From Catenulispora sp. MAP5-51 (lineage in GTDB: Bacteria > Actinomycetota > Actinomycetes > Streptomycetales > Catenulisporaceae): DNA of 64,000 bases. A program made the translations under genes and the position numbers. Under the pieces are notes generated by a model. It ran no database searches and had not been told where the DNA came from. It was given only the letters and a program-made list of their open reading frames with translations. The stretch lies in assembly GCF_041261205.1 (NCBI RefSeq), contig NZ_JBGCCH010000006.1, positions 310,001-374,000 of the forward strand, in the 5' to 3' direction. This document shows, piece after piece, positions 15,675 through 23,953 of the stretch. Within the stretch, counting starts at the first letter, position 1. Each line of letters begins with the position of its first letter.

Positions 15675-16766
15675 ATGTCGAACACCGCTCCGTACGACGC
15701 CCTGCTCCTGGTGTCCTTCGGCGGCCCCGAAGGCCCCGAGGACGTGGTGCCCTTCCTGGAGAACGTGACCCGCGGCCGAGGCATCCCGCCGGAACGGCTC
15801 AAAGAGGTCGGTGCGCACTACTTCGAGTTCGGCGGCGTCAGCCCGATCAACGAGCAGTGCCGCGACCTCATCGCCGCGCTGCGCCAGGACTTCGCGGACA
15901 CCGGCCTGAAGCTGCCGGTCTACTGGGGCAACCGGAACTGGAACCCCTTCCTGGCCGACACCCTGGCCGAGATGGAGGCCGACGGAGTCCGGCGCGCGCT
16001 GGCGGTCTTCACCAGTGCCTACTCCTCATACTCCGGCTGCCGGCAGTACCGCGAGGATCTGGCGCGCGCCCTGGAGCAGTCCGGCACCTCGATCCAGTTC
16101 GACAAGATCCGGCCGTACTTCAACGATCCCGGGTTCGTCGAGCCGATGGCCGACACCGTCGCGGCCGCGGTCGCCGGGCTGCCGGAGAGCGCGCGCACGG
16201 CGCCGCGTCTGGTCTTCGTCACGCATTCCCTGCCGCGCACCTACGCCGAGACCTCCGGTCCCATCGGCGGCGCGTACGTCGCGCAGCACCTGGAGGTGGC
16301 GCGTCTGGTGGCCGAGGGCGTGAGCCGGCGCACCGGCCTGGTGCTGCCGCACGAACTCGTCTTCTGCTCGCGCAGCGGCCCGCCGCAGATGCCGTGGCTG
16401 GAGCCGGACGTCAACGACCACCTGCGCGACATCAAGGAGCAGGGCGCGACCGGCGCGGTGCTGGCCCCGATCGGCTTCGTGTCCGACCACATGGAGGTCA
16501 TCTACGACCTGGACACCCAGGCCGCCGAGACCGCGCAGGAGATCGGCCTGCCGATGGCGCGCGCCGCCACGGTCGGGACCGATCCGCGGTTCGTGGGCGC
16601 CTTGCGGCGTCTGGTCCTGGAGCGCGCGGCGGTGGCGCGCGGGGACAGCGAGGGCGGCTCGCTGTCCACCGTCGTCGGCCGGCTGCGCGCGTTCCCGGAT
16701 GTGTGTCCCCTCAACTGTTGTCCCAATCCTCGCGCGCCGTTGCCCGCGGTCGCGGGGGAGGACTAG
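15675..16766 (+). CDS. hemH: Coproporphyrin III / protoporphyrin ferrochelatase
   Basis: 363 residues. Inserts ferrous iron into the porphyrin; actinobacterial enzymes mostly use coproporphyrin III. The N-terminal [27 protein letters not shown] and the catalytic His region F-V-T-H-S-L-P are present. Cysteines that could ligate a [2Fe-2S] cluster, as in the mycobacterial enzyme, are seen in Y-S-G-C-R-Q-Y and in the C-terminal C-P-L-N-C-C. Starts one base after the dapF stop, and the next gene begins 11 nt after its own stop. Confidence 0.95.
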   Translation: MSNTAPYDALLLVSFGGPEGPEDVVPFLENVTRGRGIPPERLKEVGAHYFEFGGVSPINEQCRDLIAALRQDFADTGLKLPVYWGNRNWNPFLADTLAEMEADGVRRALAVFTSAYSSYSGCRQYREDLARALEQSGTSIQFDKIRPYFNDPGFVEPMADTVAAAVAGLPESARTAPRLVFVTHSLPRTYAETSGPIGGAYVAQHLEVARLVAEGVSRRTGLVLPHELVFCSRSGPPQMPWLEPDVNDHLRDIKEQGATGAVLAPIGFVSDHMEVIYDLDTQAAETAQEIGLPMARAATVGTDPRFVGALRRLVLERAAVARGDSEGGSLSTVVGRLRAFPDVCPLNCCPNPRAPLPAVAGED

Positions 16767-16777
16767 GAAGGCTTCCC

Positions 16778-17617
16778 ATGTCTGAGAACGTCGATCCCAA
16801 GAACGTCGATCCCAAGGACCTGCTGGAACTGGCGGTGCGGCTGGCCGCCGAGGCGGGACGGATCCTGGTCCAGGAACGTCCGCGCGATCTCGGTGTGGCC
16901 GACACCAAGTCCAGCCCCACCGACATCGTGACCGTCATGGACCAGCGGTCGGAGAAGTTCATCGTCGAGGGCATCCTGGCCGAGCGGCCCGACGACGCCA
17001 TCCTCGGCGAGGAGGGTTCGGACCGCGAGGGCACCTCCGGGGTGCGCTGGGTCATCGATCCCATCGACGGAACCGTCAACTACCTCTACGAGATCCCGCT
17101 GTGGGGCGTCTCCATCGGCGTGGAGATCGACGGCGAGACGGTGGCCGGCGTGGTCGAGATCCCGATGCTGCGCGAGACCTTCACCGCCTTGCGCGGCCAT
17201 GGCGCCTACCGCGACGGGGAACCGATCAGTGCGTACAGCGCGCAGTCGGAGGGCAAGCCGGTCCCGCTGGAACGTGCACTCGTGGCCACCGGTTTCGGCT
17301 ACGCGGCCCAGCGGCGCGCGGTGCAGGGGGCGATCGTCGCCGATCTGCTGCCGCTGGTGCGGGACATCCGGCGCGGCGGTTCGGCGGCGCTGGACCTGTG
17401 CTCGGTGGCGTGCGGGCGCGTGGACGCCTACTACGAGCGCGGCGCGAAGCCCTGGGACCTGTCCGCCGGCGCGCTCATCGCGCAGGAGGCCGGCGCCAAG
17501 GTGGGCGGCCTATATGGAGCGGCCGCCTCCGACGAGATGACGGTGGCGGCCGCTGACGGTCTGTTCGAGGCGCTGTGCGGTTTTCTCGAGGGACGGGACG
17601 CGGCGCGGGACTCCTGA
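16778..17617 (+). CDS. Inositol monophosphatase family phosphatase
   Basis: 279 residues with the lithium-sensitive Mg-dependent phosphatase signature: L-G-E-E-G-S (first metal Glu), I-D-P-I-D-G-T-V-N-Y (metal Asp pair) and the C-terminal K-P-W-D-L-S-A-G. Likely dephosphorylates inositol-1-phosphate or a related sugar phosphate (histidinol phosphate or PAP remain possible). An internal repeat D-P-K-N-V near the N-terminus (V-D-P-K-N-V-D-P-K-D) comes from a 15-nt DNA duplication. ATG 16778 is preceded by GGAAG. Last gene of the miaA-dapF-hemH run. Confidence 0.92.
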   Translation: MSENVDPKNVDPKDLLELAVRLAAEAGRILVQERPRDLGVADTKSSPTDIVTVMDQRSEKFIVEGILAERPDDAILGEEGSDREGTSGVRWVIDPIDGTVNYLYEIPLWGVSIGVEIDGETVAGVVEIPMLRETFTALRGHGAYRDGEPISAYSAQSEGKPVPLERALVATGFGYAAQRRAVQGAIVADLLPLVRDIRRGGSAALDLCSVACGRVDAYYERGAKPWDLSAGALIAQEAGAKVGGLYGAAASDEMTVAAADGLFEALCGFLEGRDAARDS

Positions 17618-17658
17618 GGGGTTTCTGGCGAGTCCGGCGCCTTCCTGCCGGGTTTCGG

Positions 17659-17841
17659 TCAGGCAGCGCGGGGGAGGTCGTCGCGGACCTCCACATGGTG
17701 GTTCGCGGCGATCCGGAGCAGGTTGTCCAGCTCCGCCTGTTCCACCTGGACCGCGTACACATCCTCGGCGATCATCGCACCTTGCAGGCGGGACTTCGTC
17801 TCGCGGATACGCTGGGTCAGGCCGGTGACGAATTCGAGCAT
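17659..17841 (-). CDS. Conserved small actinobacterial protein, unknown function
   Basis: 60 residues, predicted mostly helical and acidic, beginning M-L-E-F-V-T-G-L-T-Q-R-I and ending V-R-D-D-L-P-R-A-A. ATG 17841 has a perfect AGGAG 7 nt upstream, which supports a real gene. Convergent with the phosphatase gene and divergent from the response regulator. Function not recognised. A short protein is often found at this place next to CutRS-type regulators in related genomes (recalled, not checked). Confidence 0.65.
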   Translation of the reverse strand: MLEFVTGLTQRIRETKSRLQGAMIAEDVYAVQVEQAELDNLLRIAANHHVEVRDDLPRAA

Positions 17842-17913
17842 GGTTTCTCTCCTGCGGGGTGACGCTAGGGGGCTTCGTGCCTTCTGCCCGGCATCTTTGC
17901 CGGGGAAACTTTG

Positions 17914-17938
17914 GATCACCTGAGAAAACCCTGTGATC
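17914..17938. promoter_or_regulatory. Inverted repeat GATCAC-N13-GTGATC in the divergent gap
   Basis: Perfect 6-bp arms at 17914-17919 and 17933-17938. It lies between the small protein gene and the cutR-like gene in an unusually AT-rich stretch. Candidate operator, for example for autoregulation. Confidence 0.35.
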
Positions 17939-18030
17939 ATGAGACGTTTGTCACTTACCCGGTGTTTACGCGATGACCAGGCATGATGGCCGGAGCCGTC
18001 GATTGTCCGTTGTACTGAGGAGAGCGTGCT

Positions 18031-18687
18031 GTGCGGGTGCTGGTCGTTGAGGACGAGCAGGTTCTGGCCGACGCTGTGGCCACCGGACTGCGCCGGGATT
18101 CGATGGCGGTCGATGTCGTCTACGACGGGGACGCCGCGCTGGAACGCATAGGCGTCAACGACTATGACGTCGTCGTGCTGGACCGCGACCTGCCTCTGGT
18201 GCACGGCGACGACGTCTGCCGCCACATCGTGCACAGCGGTCTGTCCACCCGGGTCCTGATGCTGACGGCGGCCGGCGACGTCGCGGACCGCGTGGAGGGG
18301 CTCACCCTCGGCGCGGACGACTATCTCGCCAAGCCTTTCGCGTTCCCGGAACTGATCGCGCGCATCCGCGCTCTGGGCCGCCGCGCGGTCCCGGCGCTGC
18401 CGCCGGTGCTGGAGCGCGCGGGGATCCGCGTGGACCCGAGTCGGCGCGAGGTGGTGCGGGACGGACGCATGGTGCCGTTGTCGCCCAAGGAATTCGCGGT
18501 GCTGGAGGTGCTCATGCGTGCCGACGGTGCGGCTGTGAGTTCTGAGCAGTTGCTGGAGAAGGCGTGGGACGAGAACGCCGACCCGTTCACCAATGTGGTG
18601 CGGGTCACGGTGATGACGCTGCGCCGCAAGCTGGGCGAGCCGCCGGTCGTGGTGACCGTCCCGGGCGCCGGATATCGGATTCCCTGA
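18031..18687 (+). CDS. cutR: OmpR-family response regulator (CutR-like)
   Basis: 218 residues. Receiver domain with acidic pocket E7-D8, phospho-acceptor D51 in V-V-V-L-D-R-D, Thr/Ala switch M-L-T-A-A and Lys in L-A-K-P-F. The C-terminal winged helix carries L-S-P-K-E-F-A-V-L and ends V-T-V-P-G-A-G-Y-R-I-P. GTG 18031 follows GAGGAGAG. One-base overlap (TGATG) with the sensor kinase gene means coupled translation. Its place after hemH and the phosphatase matches Streptomyces CutRS, a redox and secretion-stress-linked pair; the symbol rests on similarity and remembered synteny. Confidence 0.85.
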   Translation: MRVLVVEDEQVLADAVATGLRRDSMAVDVVYDGDAALERIGVNDYDVVVLDRDLPLVHGDDVCRHIVHSGLSTRVLMLTAAGDVADRVEGLTLGADDYLAKPFAFPELIARIRALGRRAVPALPPVLERAGIRVDPSRREVVRDGRMVPLSPKEFAVLEVLMRADGAAVSSEQLLEKAWDENADPFTNVVRVTVMTLRRKLGEPPVVVTVPGAGYRIP

Positions 18688-19967
18688 TGCAGGACGTCGA
18701 GGGTATACAAGGCCTGATGGCGGGTAACTCGGGAGCGGTCGACAGCACCTACGGCGGCGAGGTCGGGGCGACGCCGGCGCCCGTGCACGGCGGACGGCGC
18801 GGGCTCACCATCCGGCTGCGGATGACCATCGCGTACGGCGCGGCGGTGTTCCTCACCGGAGCGGTGCTGATCATCACGGCCTACTTCCTGTTCCGGTGGC
18901 GCTTGTCCCACCCGAACAAGGACCTGGCCCCACCGCCGGGCTGCCCGGTGCTCAAACCCAGGGACGCCCCGGGGCAGGCGGCCTACTGCGATTCGGTGCG
19001 GAACAACCAGGTTCTCAGCCAGATCGACAAGCCCCTGATCATCGTGCTGCTGGTCTCCGCCGTGGTGGCGGTGCTGATCGGCTATTTCCTGGCCGGCCGC
19101 TTCCTGCACCCGATCAACCAGATCACGCGCACCGCCCGCCGGGTCGCCAGCCGTCCGGACCGCGCCCTGCACGCCCGCATCGACATGGAGGGCCCGGCCG
19201 GCGACGAGCTGGTCACCCTGGCCCAGACCTTCGACGGCATGCTGGACCGGCTCGACCACGCCTTCGAGGGCCAGCGCCGGTTCGTCGGCAACGCCTCGCA
19301 CGAGCTGCGCACCCCGTTGGCGATCAACCGCACGCTGCTCGAAGTGACGCTGATGGATCCGGAGGCCGACGACCAGACCCGGCAGCTGTGCCGCACCCTG
19401 CTGGCCACCAACGAGCGCAGCGAGCGCATGATCGAGGGCCTGCTGCTGCTGGCGAAGGCGGACAACGAGCCGACCAACCGCGAGGACATCGACCTCGCGG
19501 AGGTCGCCTACCGCTCGGTGACGCAGTGCGAGCTGGAGGCCGCCGACCGGCAGGTCGCGATCCGGACCTCGCTGCAATCGGTGAACGTCTCCGGCGACGG
19601 CATCCTCATCGAGCGCATAGCGATGAACCTGATCCAGAACGCGCTGCGCCACAACATCGGCGCCGGCGGCTGGGTCGACGTGCTCAGCTACGACCGCTCC
19701 CACGACACGCCCGGCCACGGCCTGCTGGTGGTCGCCAACACCGGCCGGGAGGTCCCGCCGTACGCGGTGGAGACGCTGTTCGAGCCGTTCAAGCGCGGCA
19801 CCCAGCCCTCCGGCGCCTCCGCGGCGCGCGATCCGAAGGACAAGGGCGTCGGCCTGGGGCTGTCGATCGTGCGCTCCGTGGTGCGCGCGCACGGCGGCCG
19901 GGTCGCCGCCGAGCCGCGGCCCGGGGGCGGGCTCATCGTGCGGGTGTGGCTGCCGGTCGGGGTGTGA
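18687..19967 (+). CDS. cutS: HAMP sensor histidine kinase (CutS-like)
   Basis: 426 residues. Two membrane helices (about 46-68 and 116-137) enclose a short extracytoplasmic loop of about 47 residues with two cysteines (C86 in P-G-C-P and C101 in Y-C-D). A disulfide-sensing loop of this kind has been proposed for CutS-type sensors. A HAMP segment follows; the phospho-acceptor is H205 in N-A-S-H-E-L-R-T-P. The N box is N-L-I-Q-N-A-L-R-H-N and the G box is G-V-G-L-G-L-S-I-V. ATG 18687 overlaps the regulator stop. Partner of the response regulator just upstream. Confidence 0.88.
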   Translation: MQDVEGIQGLMAGNSGAVDSTYGGEVGATPAPVHGGRRGLTIRLRMTIAYGAAVFLTGAVLIITAYFLFRWRLSHPNKDLAPPPGCPVLKPRDAPGQAAYCDSVRNNQVLSQIDKPLIIVLLVSAVVAVLIGYFLAGRFLHPINQITRTARRVASRPDRALHARIDMEGPAGDELVTLAQTFDGMLDRLDHAFEGQRRFVGNASHELRTPLAINRTLLEVTLMDPEADDQTRQLCRTLLATNERSERMIEGLLLLAKADNEPTNREDIDLAEVAYRSVTQCELEAADRQVAIRTSLQSVNVSGDGILIERIAMNLIQNALRHNIGAGGWVDVLSYDRSHDTPGHGLLVVANTGREVPPYAVETLFEPFKRGTQPSGASAARDPKDKGVGLGLSIVRSVVRAHGGRVAAEPRPGGGLIVRVWLPVGV

Positions 19968-19977
19968 GAGCGGCGCC

Positions 19978-20193
19978 CTAGCGGGGATCCGCGTTCTGAT
20001 TCCCGACCAGACTCTCGAGCGCCTCGACTCGGCGACGCAGATCGTCGATCTCCTGGTGGACGTGCGGCGGAACCCGGCCGGGCCGTGCAGTTCTCGAACC
20101 GCCGGGCAGCGCTTCTTGGCCGGGCGGATAGGCGAGGCCCATACGTACGGCCAGCGATCTGAGGATGGAACGCGAAGGGGCGCCTTGAGTCAC
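19978..20193 (-). CDS. Small coiled-coil protein, unknown function
   Basis: 71 residues from GTG 20193. Central M-G-L-A-Y-P-P-G-Q-E-A-L-P-G-G is Pro/Gly-rich; the C-terminal half H-Q-E-I-D-D-L-R-R-R-V-E-A-L-E-S-L is a short amphipathic coiled coil. The GTG start is chosen because TACCGT lies 7 nt upstream, the leaderless pattern common in this window; an upstream ATG at 20244 would add 17 residues. Convergent with the sensor kinase and divergent from the thiamine-binding gene. Function not recognised. Confidence 0.55.
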   Translation of the reverse strand: MTQGAPSRSILRSLAVRMGLAYPPGQEALPGGSRTARPGRVPPHVHQEIDDLRRRVEALESLVGNQNADPR

Positions 20194-20200
20194 GTGTCGA

Positions 20201-20206
20201 ACGGTA
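20201..20206 (-). promoter_or_regulatory. Candidate leaderless -10 (TACCGT) on the minus strand
   Basis: Hexamer ends 7 nt before GTG 20193; no Shine-Dalgarno is seen. Confidence 0.4.
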
Positions 20207-20244
20207 GCGGTGTGTGGCTGCCGGTGGGGCGTGACTGTCGGCAC

Positions 20245-20250
20245 TAAGAT
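20245..20250 (+). promoter_or_regulatory. Candidate leaderless -10 (TAAGAT)
   Basis: TAAGAT ends 6 nt before ATG 20257; no Shine-Dalgarno is seen. Confidence 0.5.
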
Positions 20251-20256
20251 CGAACC

Positions 20257-20553
20257 ATGATTGTCGCGTTCTCAGTGACCCCCATCGGTGTCGGCGAAGG
20301 CGTCAGCGAGTATGTCGCCGACGCGGTGCGCGTCGTGCGCGAAAGCGGCCTGCCCAATTCCACCGACGCGATGTTCACCAGCATCGAGGGGGAGTGGGAC
20401 GAGGTGATGGCGGTGGTGAAGGCGGCCGTGGACGCCGTGGCCGCGAAGGCGCCGCGGGTCAGCGTGGTGTTGAAGGCGGACATCCGCGCGGGTGTCACCG
20501 ACGGGCTCACCGCGAAGGTGGCCGCGGTCGAGGAGAAGCTCGCCGGCGAGTGA
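20257..20553 (+). CDS. MTH1187/UPF0045 family thiamine-binding protein
   Basis: 98 residues, ferredoxin-like fold of the UPF0045/YkoF group: [13 protein letters not shown] at the N-terminus, [14 protein letters not shown] and then [10 protein letters not shown], with [10 protein letters not shown] near the end. Proteins of this group bind thiamine or its derivatives. Likely leaderless from ATG 20257. The 3' end is duplicated so that a second in-frame TGA follows 15 nt after the first (20543-20586). Confidence 0.85.
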   Translation: MIVAFSVTPIGVGEGVSEYVADAVRVVRESGLPNSTDAMFTSIEGEWDEVMAVVKAAVDAVAAKAPRVSVVLKADIRAGVTDGLTAKVAAVEEKLAGE

Positions 20554-20586
20554 CCGTCCGGCGAGTGACCGGCGAGTGACCGTCCG
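20543..20586 (+). repeat. Stop-codon micro-duplication after the thiamine-binding gene
   Basis: CCGGCGAGTGACC appears three times in 44 nt. The first TGA is the real stop and the second is in frame 15 nt later. Confidence 0.85.
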
Positions 20587-20594
20587 ACTGTCGC

Positions 20595-21104
20595 TCACTC
20601 CGTGAGGAGTTCGGCCATCGCCGAGCGCAGTTGCCGCCACGGGAACTGCTGAACATCCTCGTCCGGCTGGATGAAACGGACGCCGCTCTCGAAGAGCAGC
20701 TGCGCGTGCCCCTCGAACGCCGGGTGCCGCTGGAGCTCGTCCTTGGCCCACACCGATGCCGCGATCGGCAGGCCGGCGCCCAGATACTCGTTGAGGATGC
20801 CCAGGACCAGGGTGTCGGAGATGCCCAGGGCCCACTTGTTGAGGGTGTTGAACGTCGCGGGGGCGACCATGATCGCGTCCGGGGACGGCAGGACGTCCGG
20901 TTCGCCGGGCAGGCGCGGCTCCACGCGCACCGGGTAACCCGTCGCGATCGACACGGCGGCGCTGTCCAGGAAACGCGCTCCGGGCGGTGAGCAGAGGACG
21001 CACACGGTCCAGCCGTCGGCCTGCAGACCCGGTACCGCCTCGGGGTGGGACAGCAGTTCAGCGGCCGGCGGGGCGCCGCAGGCGATGAGGTAGAGCACTG
21101 GCAC
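20595..21104 (-). CDS. Flavoprotein (phosphopantothenoylcysteine decarboxylase-like fold)
   Basis: 169 residues of the HFCD flavoprotein family (CoaC/EpiD-like): beta strand L-Y-L-I-A-C-G-A at the start, P-D-A-I-M-V-A-P-A-T-F-N-T-L-N-K-W-A-L-G-I-S-D (the conserved P-A-T-x-N-x-x-x-K FMN segment) and the L-P-I-A-A-S strand. The PXMNxxMW substrate-recognition clamp of true CoaC is not obvious, so the substrate is unknown. GTG 21104 is chosen because GGGAGG lies 6 nt upstream. Divergent from the XRE regulator gene. Confidence 0.82.
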   Translation of the reverse strand: MPVLYLIACGAPPAAELLSHPEAVPGLQADGWTVCVLCSPPGARFLDSAAVSIATGYPVRVEPRLPGEPDVLPSPDAIMVAPATFNTLNKWALGISDTLVLGILNEYLGAGLPIAASVWAKDELQRHPAFEGHAQLLFESGVRFIQPDEDVQQFPWRQLRSAMAELLTE

Positions 21105-21225
21105 AGGGAACCTCCCGGCTGGTCGGGGACATTTTGCCGTCCTGGCCCGAACGCCACCGCGCCGGGGCGGACCATGAGACTCGCAATCGGGATGTTCCTC
21201 ATTGACCCACTTGTGAGGGCTTGGC

Positions 21226-22431
21226 ATGGTCACCTACGAGCAGGAGCCCGACGGCGGGCGCATCCGCCGTCTGCGCAGGCGCGCCGGCCTCACGCAGGCC
21301 GAGTTCGGACAACTGATGGGCCGCTCCCAGGGCTGGGTGTCGGGCATCGAGAACGGGGACCTGGAGCTCGATTCGGTGACGCTGATCGTACGCGCCGCGA
21401 GCGTCCTGAAGGTCTACCCCAACGAAATCACCGGACGTCCCTACGATCCGGGCACCCCGGCCGAGGACCGCGGCCACCGTGCCATCCCCGCCATCCGGCG
21501 CGTGGTCTCCCGGCACGACCTCCCGCCGGACTGGCCGGTGGAACCGCGGTCGCGCCGGGAACTGGAGACCGCCGTGGAGCGCCTGGCGATCCTGCGGATG
21601 GCCGCGCGCTACGCCGATCTCGGCGAAGCCGCGCCGAACCTCATCCGGGAGATCCACGCGGCGGCGTACCTGGCGAGCCCGGGCGAGGAGTCGGAACGGA
21701 TGCACGGCCTGCTCGCGCGCGCCTATAAGGAAGCTGACACCGTCGCCCACGAACTCGGCTACGACGACCTGTCCACCCTCACCACGGAACGCTTCCGCGC
21801 CGCCGCGGACCGCGCCGGGGACCCCTGCCTGTCGGTGGTCTTCGACTACCTCCGTGTCCGCGACTTATGGGCCGCGGACTTGTGGCCCGACGCGCTGGAC
21901 CTGATCGACGGCGCCATCAGCGTCGTGGGCGAGCCGCGGGAGAAGCCGCAGGCGTCGGTATGGGGCTCGCTCCAACTGCGCGCGGCGATCACCGCGGCGC
22001 TGTCGTCCAAGGAGGACGAGGCCTGGGAGCGGATCAGCCTGGCCGCCGCGACCGCGCACCGCCTCGGCGAGGGGTACGACCCGTACAAGCTCGCCTTCTG
22101 CCCGGCGAACGTCGACATCCACAAGCTCGCCGTGGCCGTGGAGATCCGCGACGGGGCGCGCGCCGTCGCGCTGGCGTCCCAGATCAAGCTCCCGCCGAGT
22201 TTCCCGGCCTCCCGGCGCGGCCGCTTCCACCTGGACGCGGCGCGCGGCTGGATCTACTACGGCGGCTACGACCAGGCGCTGGACGAGATAGAGCGGGCCG
22301 AGCGGATCGCGCCGCTGCTGGTGCGCAACAACCCGGTCGCCAAGGCCGCCGTGCGCTCGCTGCTGAGCCACGAGCGGCGCAGCCAGCGGGAGCGGCTGCG
22401 GCGGATGGCGGGGCGGATGCACATCGCCTGA
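21226..22431 (+). CDS. XRE-family regulator with long helical C-terminal domain
   Basis: 401 residues. N-terminal helix-turn-helix (about 11-70) with L-T-Q-A-E-F-G-Q-L-M-G-R-S-Q-G-W-V-S-G-I-E-N. The remaining 320 residues are all-helical, with A-A-R-Y-A-D-L-G-E, Y-L-R-V-R-D-L-W and Y-G-G-Y-D-Q-A-L-D-E-I-E-R-A-E, consistent with degenerate TPR-like repeats. Streptomycete-type regulators of this layout often work with a small DUF397 partner, which is not found next to it. ATG 21226 assumed, though no clear ribosome-binding site is seen. Target genes unknown. Confidence 0.85.
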   Translation: MVTYEQEPDGGRIRRLRRRAGLTQAEFGQLMGRSQGWVSGIENGDLELDSVTLIVRAASVLKVYPNEITGRPYDPGTPAEDRGHRAIPAIRRVVSRHDLPPDWPVEPRSRRELETAVERLAILRMAARYADLGEAAPNLIREIHAAAYLASPGEESERMHGLLARAYKEADTVAHELGYDDLSTLTTERFRAAADRAGDPCLSVVFDYLRVRDLWAADLWPDALDLIDGAISVVGEPREKPQASVWGSLQLRAAITAALSSKEDEAWERISLAAATAHRLGEGYDPYKLAFCPANVDIHKLAVAVEIRDGARAVALASQIKLPPSFPASRRGRFHLDAARGWIYYGGYDQALDEIERAERIAPLLVRNNPVAKAAVRSLLSHERRSQRERLRRMAGRMHIA

Positions 22432-22631
22432 GGCGCAGGAGGCGTACTTAGTGGGGGCATGAAGCGCACTCAGTGAGGCAGGAGGTTCGGAAAATCTGAA
22501 GAGACGACAGGGCGGCGTGGGCGGCCTCCAGGCGGCCGGTGCAGGCGTCGGCCACCCGCCGACATGCCCCGTGCCGTGTAAGGGGCTCCAGGGCCTCGCG
22601 CAGGGCGCCGCCGCGCCGGCCCCGCCGGGCG

Positions 22632-23150
22632 TCAGCCGATGCGGCGCAGTTCCTCGCGGTAGCGCTTGCCGTTGGCCACGTAGCGCGCGACCGCGTCGTC
22701 GAAGCTGCCCTCGGGGACCGCGTTCTCGCGGATCTTGGCCGGGACGCCGAGCGCCATCGCGCGGGAGGGGACCTCCGTGCCGTTGCTCACGACCGCGTTC
22801 GCACCCACCAGGGCCCCTGTGCGCACCACCGCCCGGTGCAGTACCACGGAGCCCGAACCAATCAGGCATCCGTCCTCCACCACACACCCCTCCAGGTGCG
22901 CGATGTGACCAACGACACAGTCCGAACCGATCACTGTGGGCAAGGTCTCAGTGGCATGCACTACGGTGCCGTCCTGGATCGACGTTCGGTCGCCCACCGT
23001 GATCCGGCCGTAATCGCCGCGCAGGACCGCGCCGGGCCACACCGTACTGCCGGCACCCACGCTGACCTGGCCGATCACTGTCGCGTCCGGGTGGATGTAG
23101 GCGTCGGGGTGGATTTCCGGCACTGCGTCACCGATTGCGTAGACGGCCAT
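22632..23150 (-). CDS. Gamma-class carbonic anhydrase family protein
   Basis: 172 residues forming a left-handed beta helix of hexapeptide repeats (V-I-G-Q-V-S, V-W-P-G-A-V, and so on) with a C-terminal helix. Candidate zinc ligands are the His in V-V-H-A-T and the two in V-G-H-I-A-H-L, the CamH-like arrangement. The R-G-D-Y-G-R segment is typical. May be a carbonic anhydrase or an acyl-carnitine-type hexapeptide protein. ATG 23150 follows GGAAGGA. A 30-codon frame with a strong ribosome-binding site lies 79 nt upstream in the same direction. Confidence 0.9.
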   Translation of the reverse strand: MAVYAIGDAVPEIHPDAYIHPDATVIGQVSVGAGSTVWPGAVLRGDYGRITVGDRTSIQDGTVVHATETLPTVIGSDCVVGHIAHLEGCVVEDGCLIGSGSVVLHRAVVRTGALVGANAVVSNGTEVPSRAMALGVPAKIRENAVPEGSFDDAVARYVANGKRYREELRRIG

Positions 23151-23229
23151 GGTTGGTCATCCTTCCTTCGTGTGGCTGACGTGATGTCCGGAAAGAAACG
23201 GGGCGAGAGGGGACGCTTGGGGCCGGCGA

Positions 23230-23322
23230 TCAGGCACTCGGATCACCTGTTCGGGTCTGTTCCGGGGTGTCGATTGCGTAACGGGTCTTGAAGTACGGCA
23301 CAATCTGCGCTTCAGCGGGCAC
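23230..23322 (-). CDS. Putative 30-residue small protein with strong ribosome-binding site
   Basis: GTG 23322 is preceded by AAAGGAG at ideal spacing. The frame encodes 30 residues starting M-P-A-E-A-Q-I-V-P-Y-F-K-T-R-Y and ending at TGA 23230. It lies upstream of and codirectional with the gamma-carbonic anhydrase gene. Composition (several aromatic, Thr and Gln residues) is unlike random high-GC sequence. No family recognised; it could be a small protein or a leader peptide. Confidence 0.45.
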   Translation of the reverse strand: MPAEAQIVPYFKTRYAIDTPEQTRTGDPSA

Positions 23323-23489
23323 AATTGCGCTCCTTTCCGCGTTACTGCGCTGACGGCGAAACGCCGACGGCGCCCGAGCGCAGACGGTAGCGCACCGCTT
23401 GTGCCGGCCGCGTCGGGGCGCCACCGCCGTCGCCGCACTGAAAAGCACCAACACGACGACGAAAAGCCGTCAGGGGAGAGGGATCAAGA

Positions 23490-23783
23490 ATGGCTACCGA
23501 CTACGACACACCGCGCAAGACCGACGACGACCTCAACGAGGACAGCCTGGAGGAGCTCAAGGCCCGGCGGACCGACAAGGCCGCGGGTCTGGCCGACCTG
23601 GACGAGGGCGACAACGAGTCGCTCGAGCTGCCCGGTGCCGATCTGTCCAACGAGGAACTCTCGGTGCGCGTGTTGCCACGCCAGGCGGACGAGTTCACGT
23701 GCACCAGCTGTTTCCTGGTGCACCACCGCAGCCAGCTGGCGCGCGAGAAGGGCAACGAGATGACCTGCAAGGACTGCGCCTGA
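23490..23783 (+). CDS. DUF4193 zinc-ribbon-like small acidic protein
   Basis: 97 residues: acidic N-terminal part (M-A-T-D-Y-D-T-P-R-K-T-D-D-D-L-N-E-D), then a C-terminal C-T-S-C-F-L-V-H-H-R and C-K-D-C-A. The two CxxC pairs can bind zinc. This matches the actinobacterial DUF4193 family, whose members sit close to dut and related genes (recalled). ATG 23490 has GGGGAGAGG upstream. Followed by a hairpin terminator. Role unknown. Confidence 0.9.
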   Translation: MATDYDTPRKTDDDLNEDSLEELKARRTDKAAGLADLDEGDNESLELPGADLSNEELSVRVLPRQADEFTCTSCFLVHHRSQLAREKGNEMTCKDCA

Positions 23784-23817
23784 CCGCGTCGTCGGTAGGT
23801 AGTCTCTGCGCCCCTTG

Positions 23818-23840
23818 GGCCCCGCGTTCGCGGGGCCTTT
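23818..23840 (+). terminator. Hairpin terminator after the DUF4193 gene
   Basis: GGCCCCGC pairs with GCGGGGCC across a short GTTC loop, followed by TTT. Confidence 0.8.
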
Positions 23841-23953
23841 GCGTTTTGTGGCCGTACCTGGAACAGAATCCGTGCCGGCCCCGGGGCGGGTCAAGGAATG
23901 CCGGCGGAAGTTGCTGCGAACGGGCGAGTAACGCCGGTGGGGCAGCGCGCGCC

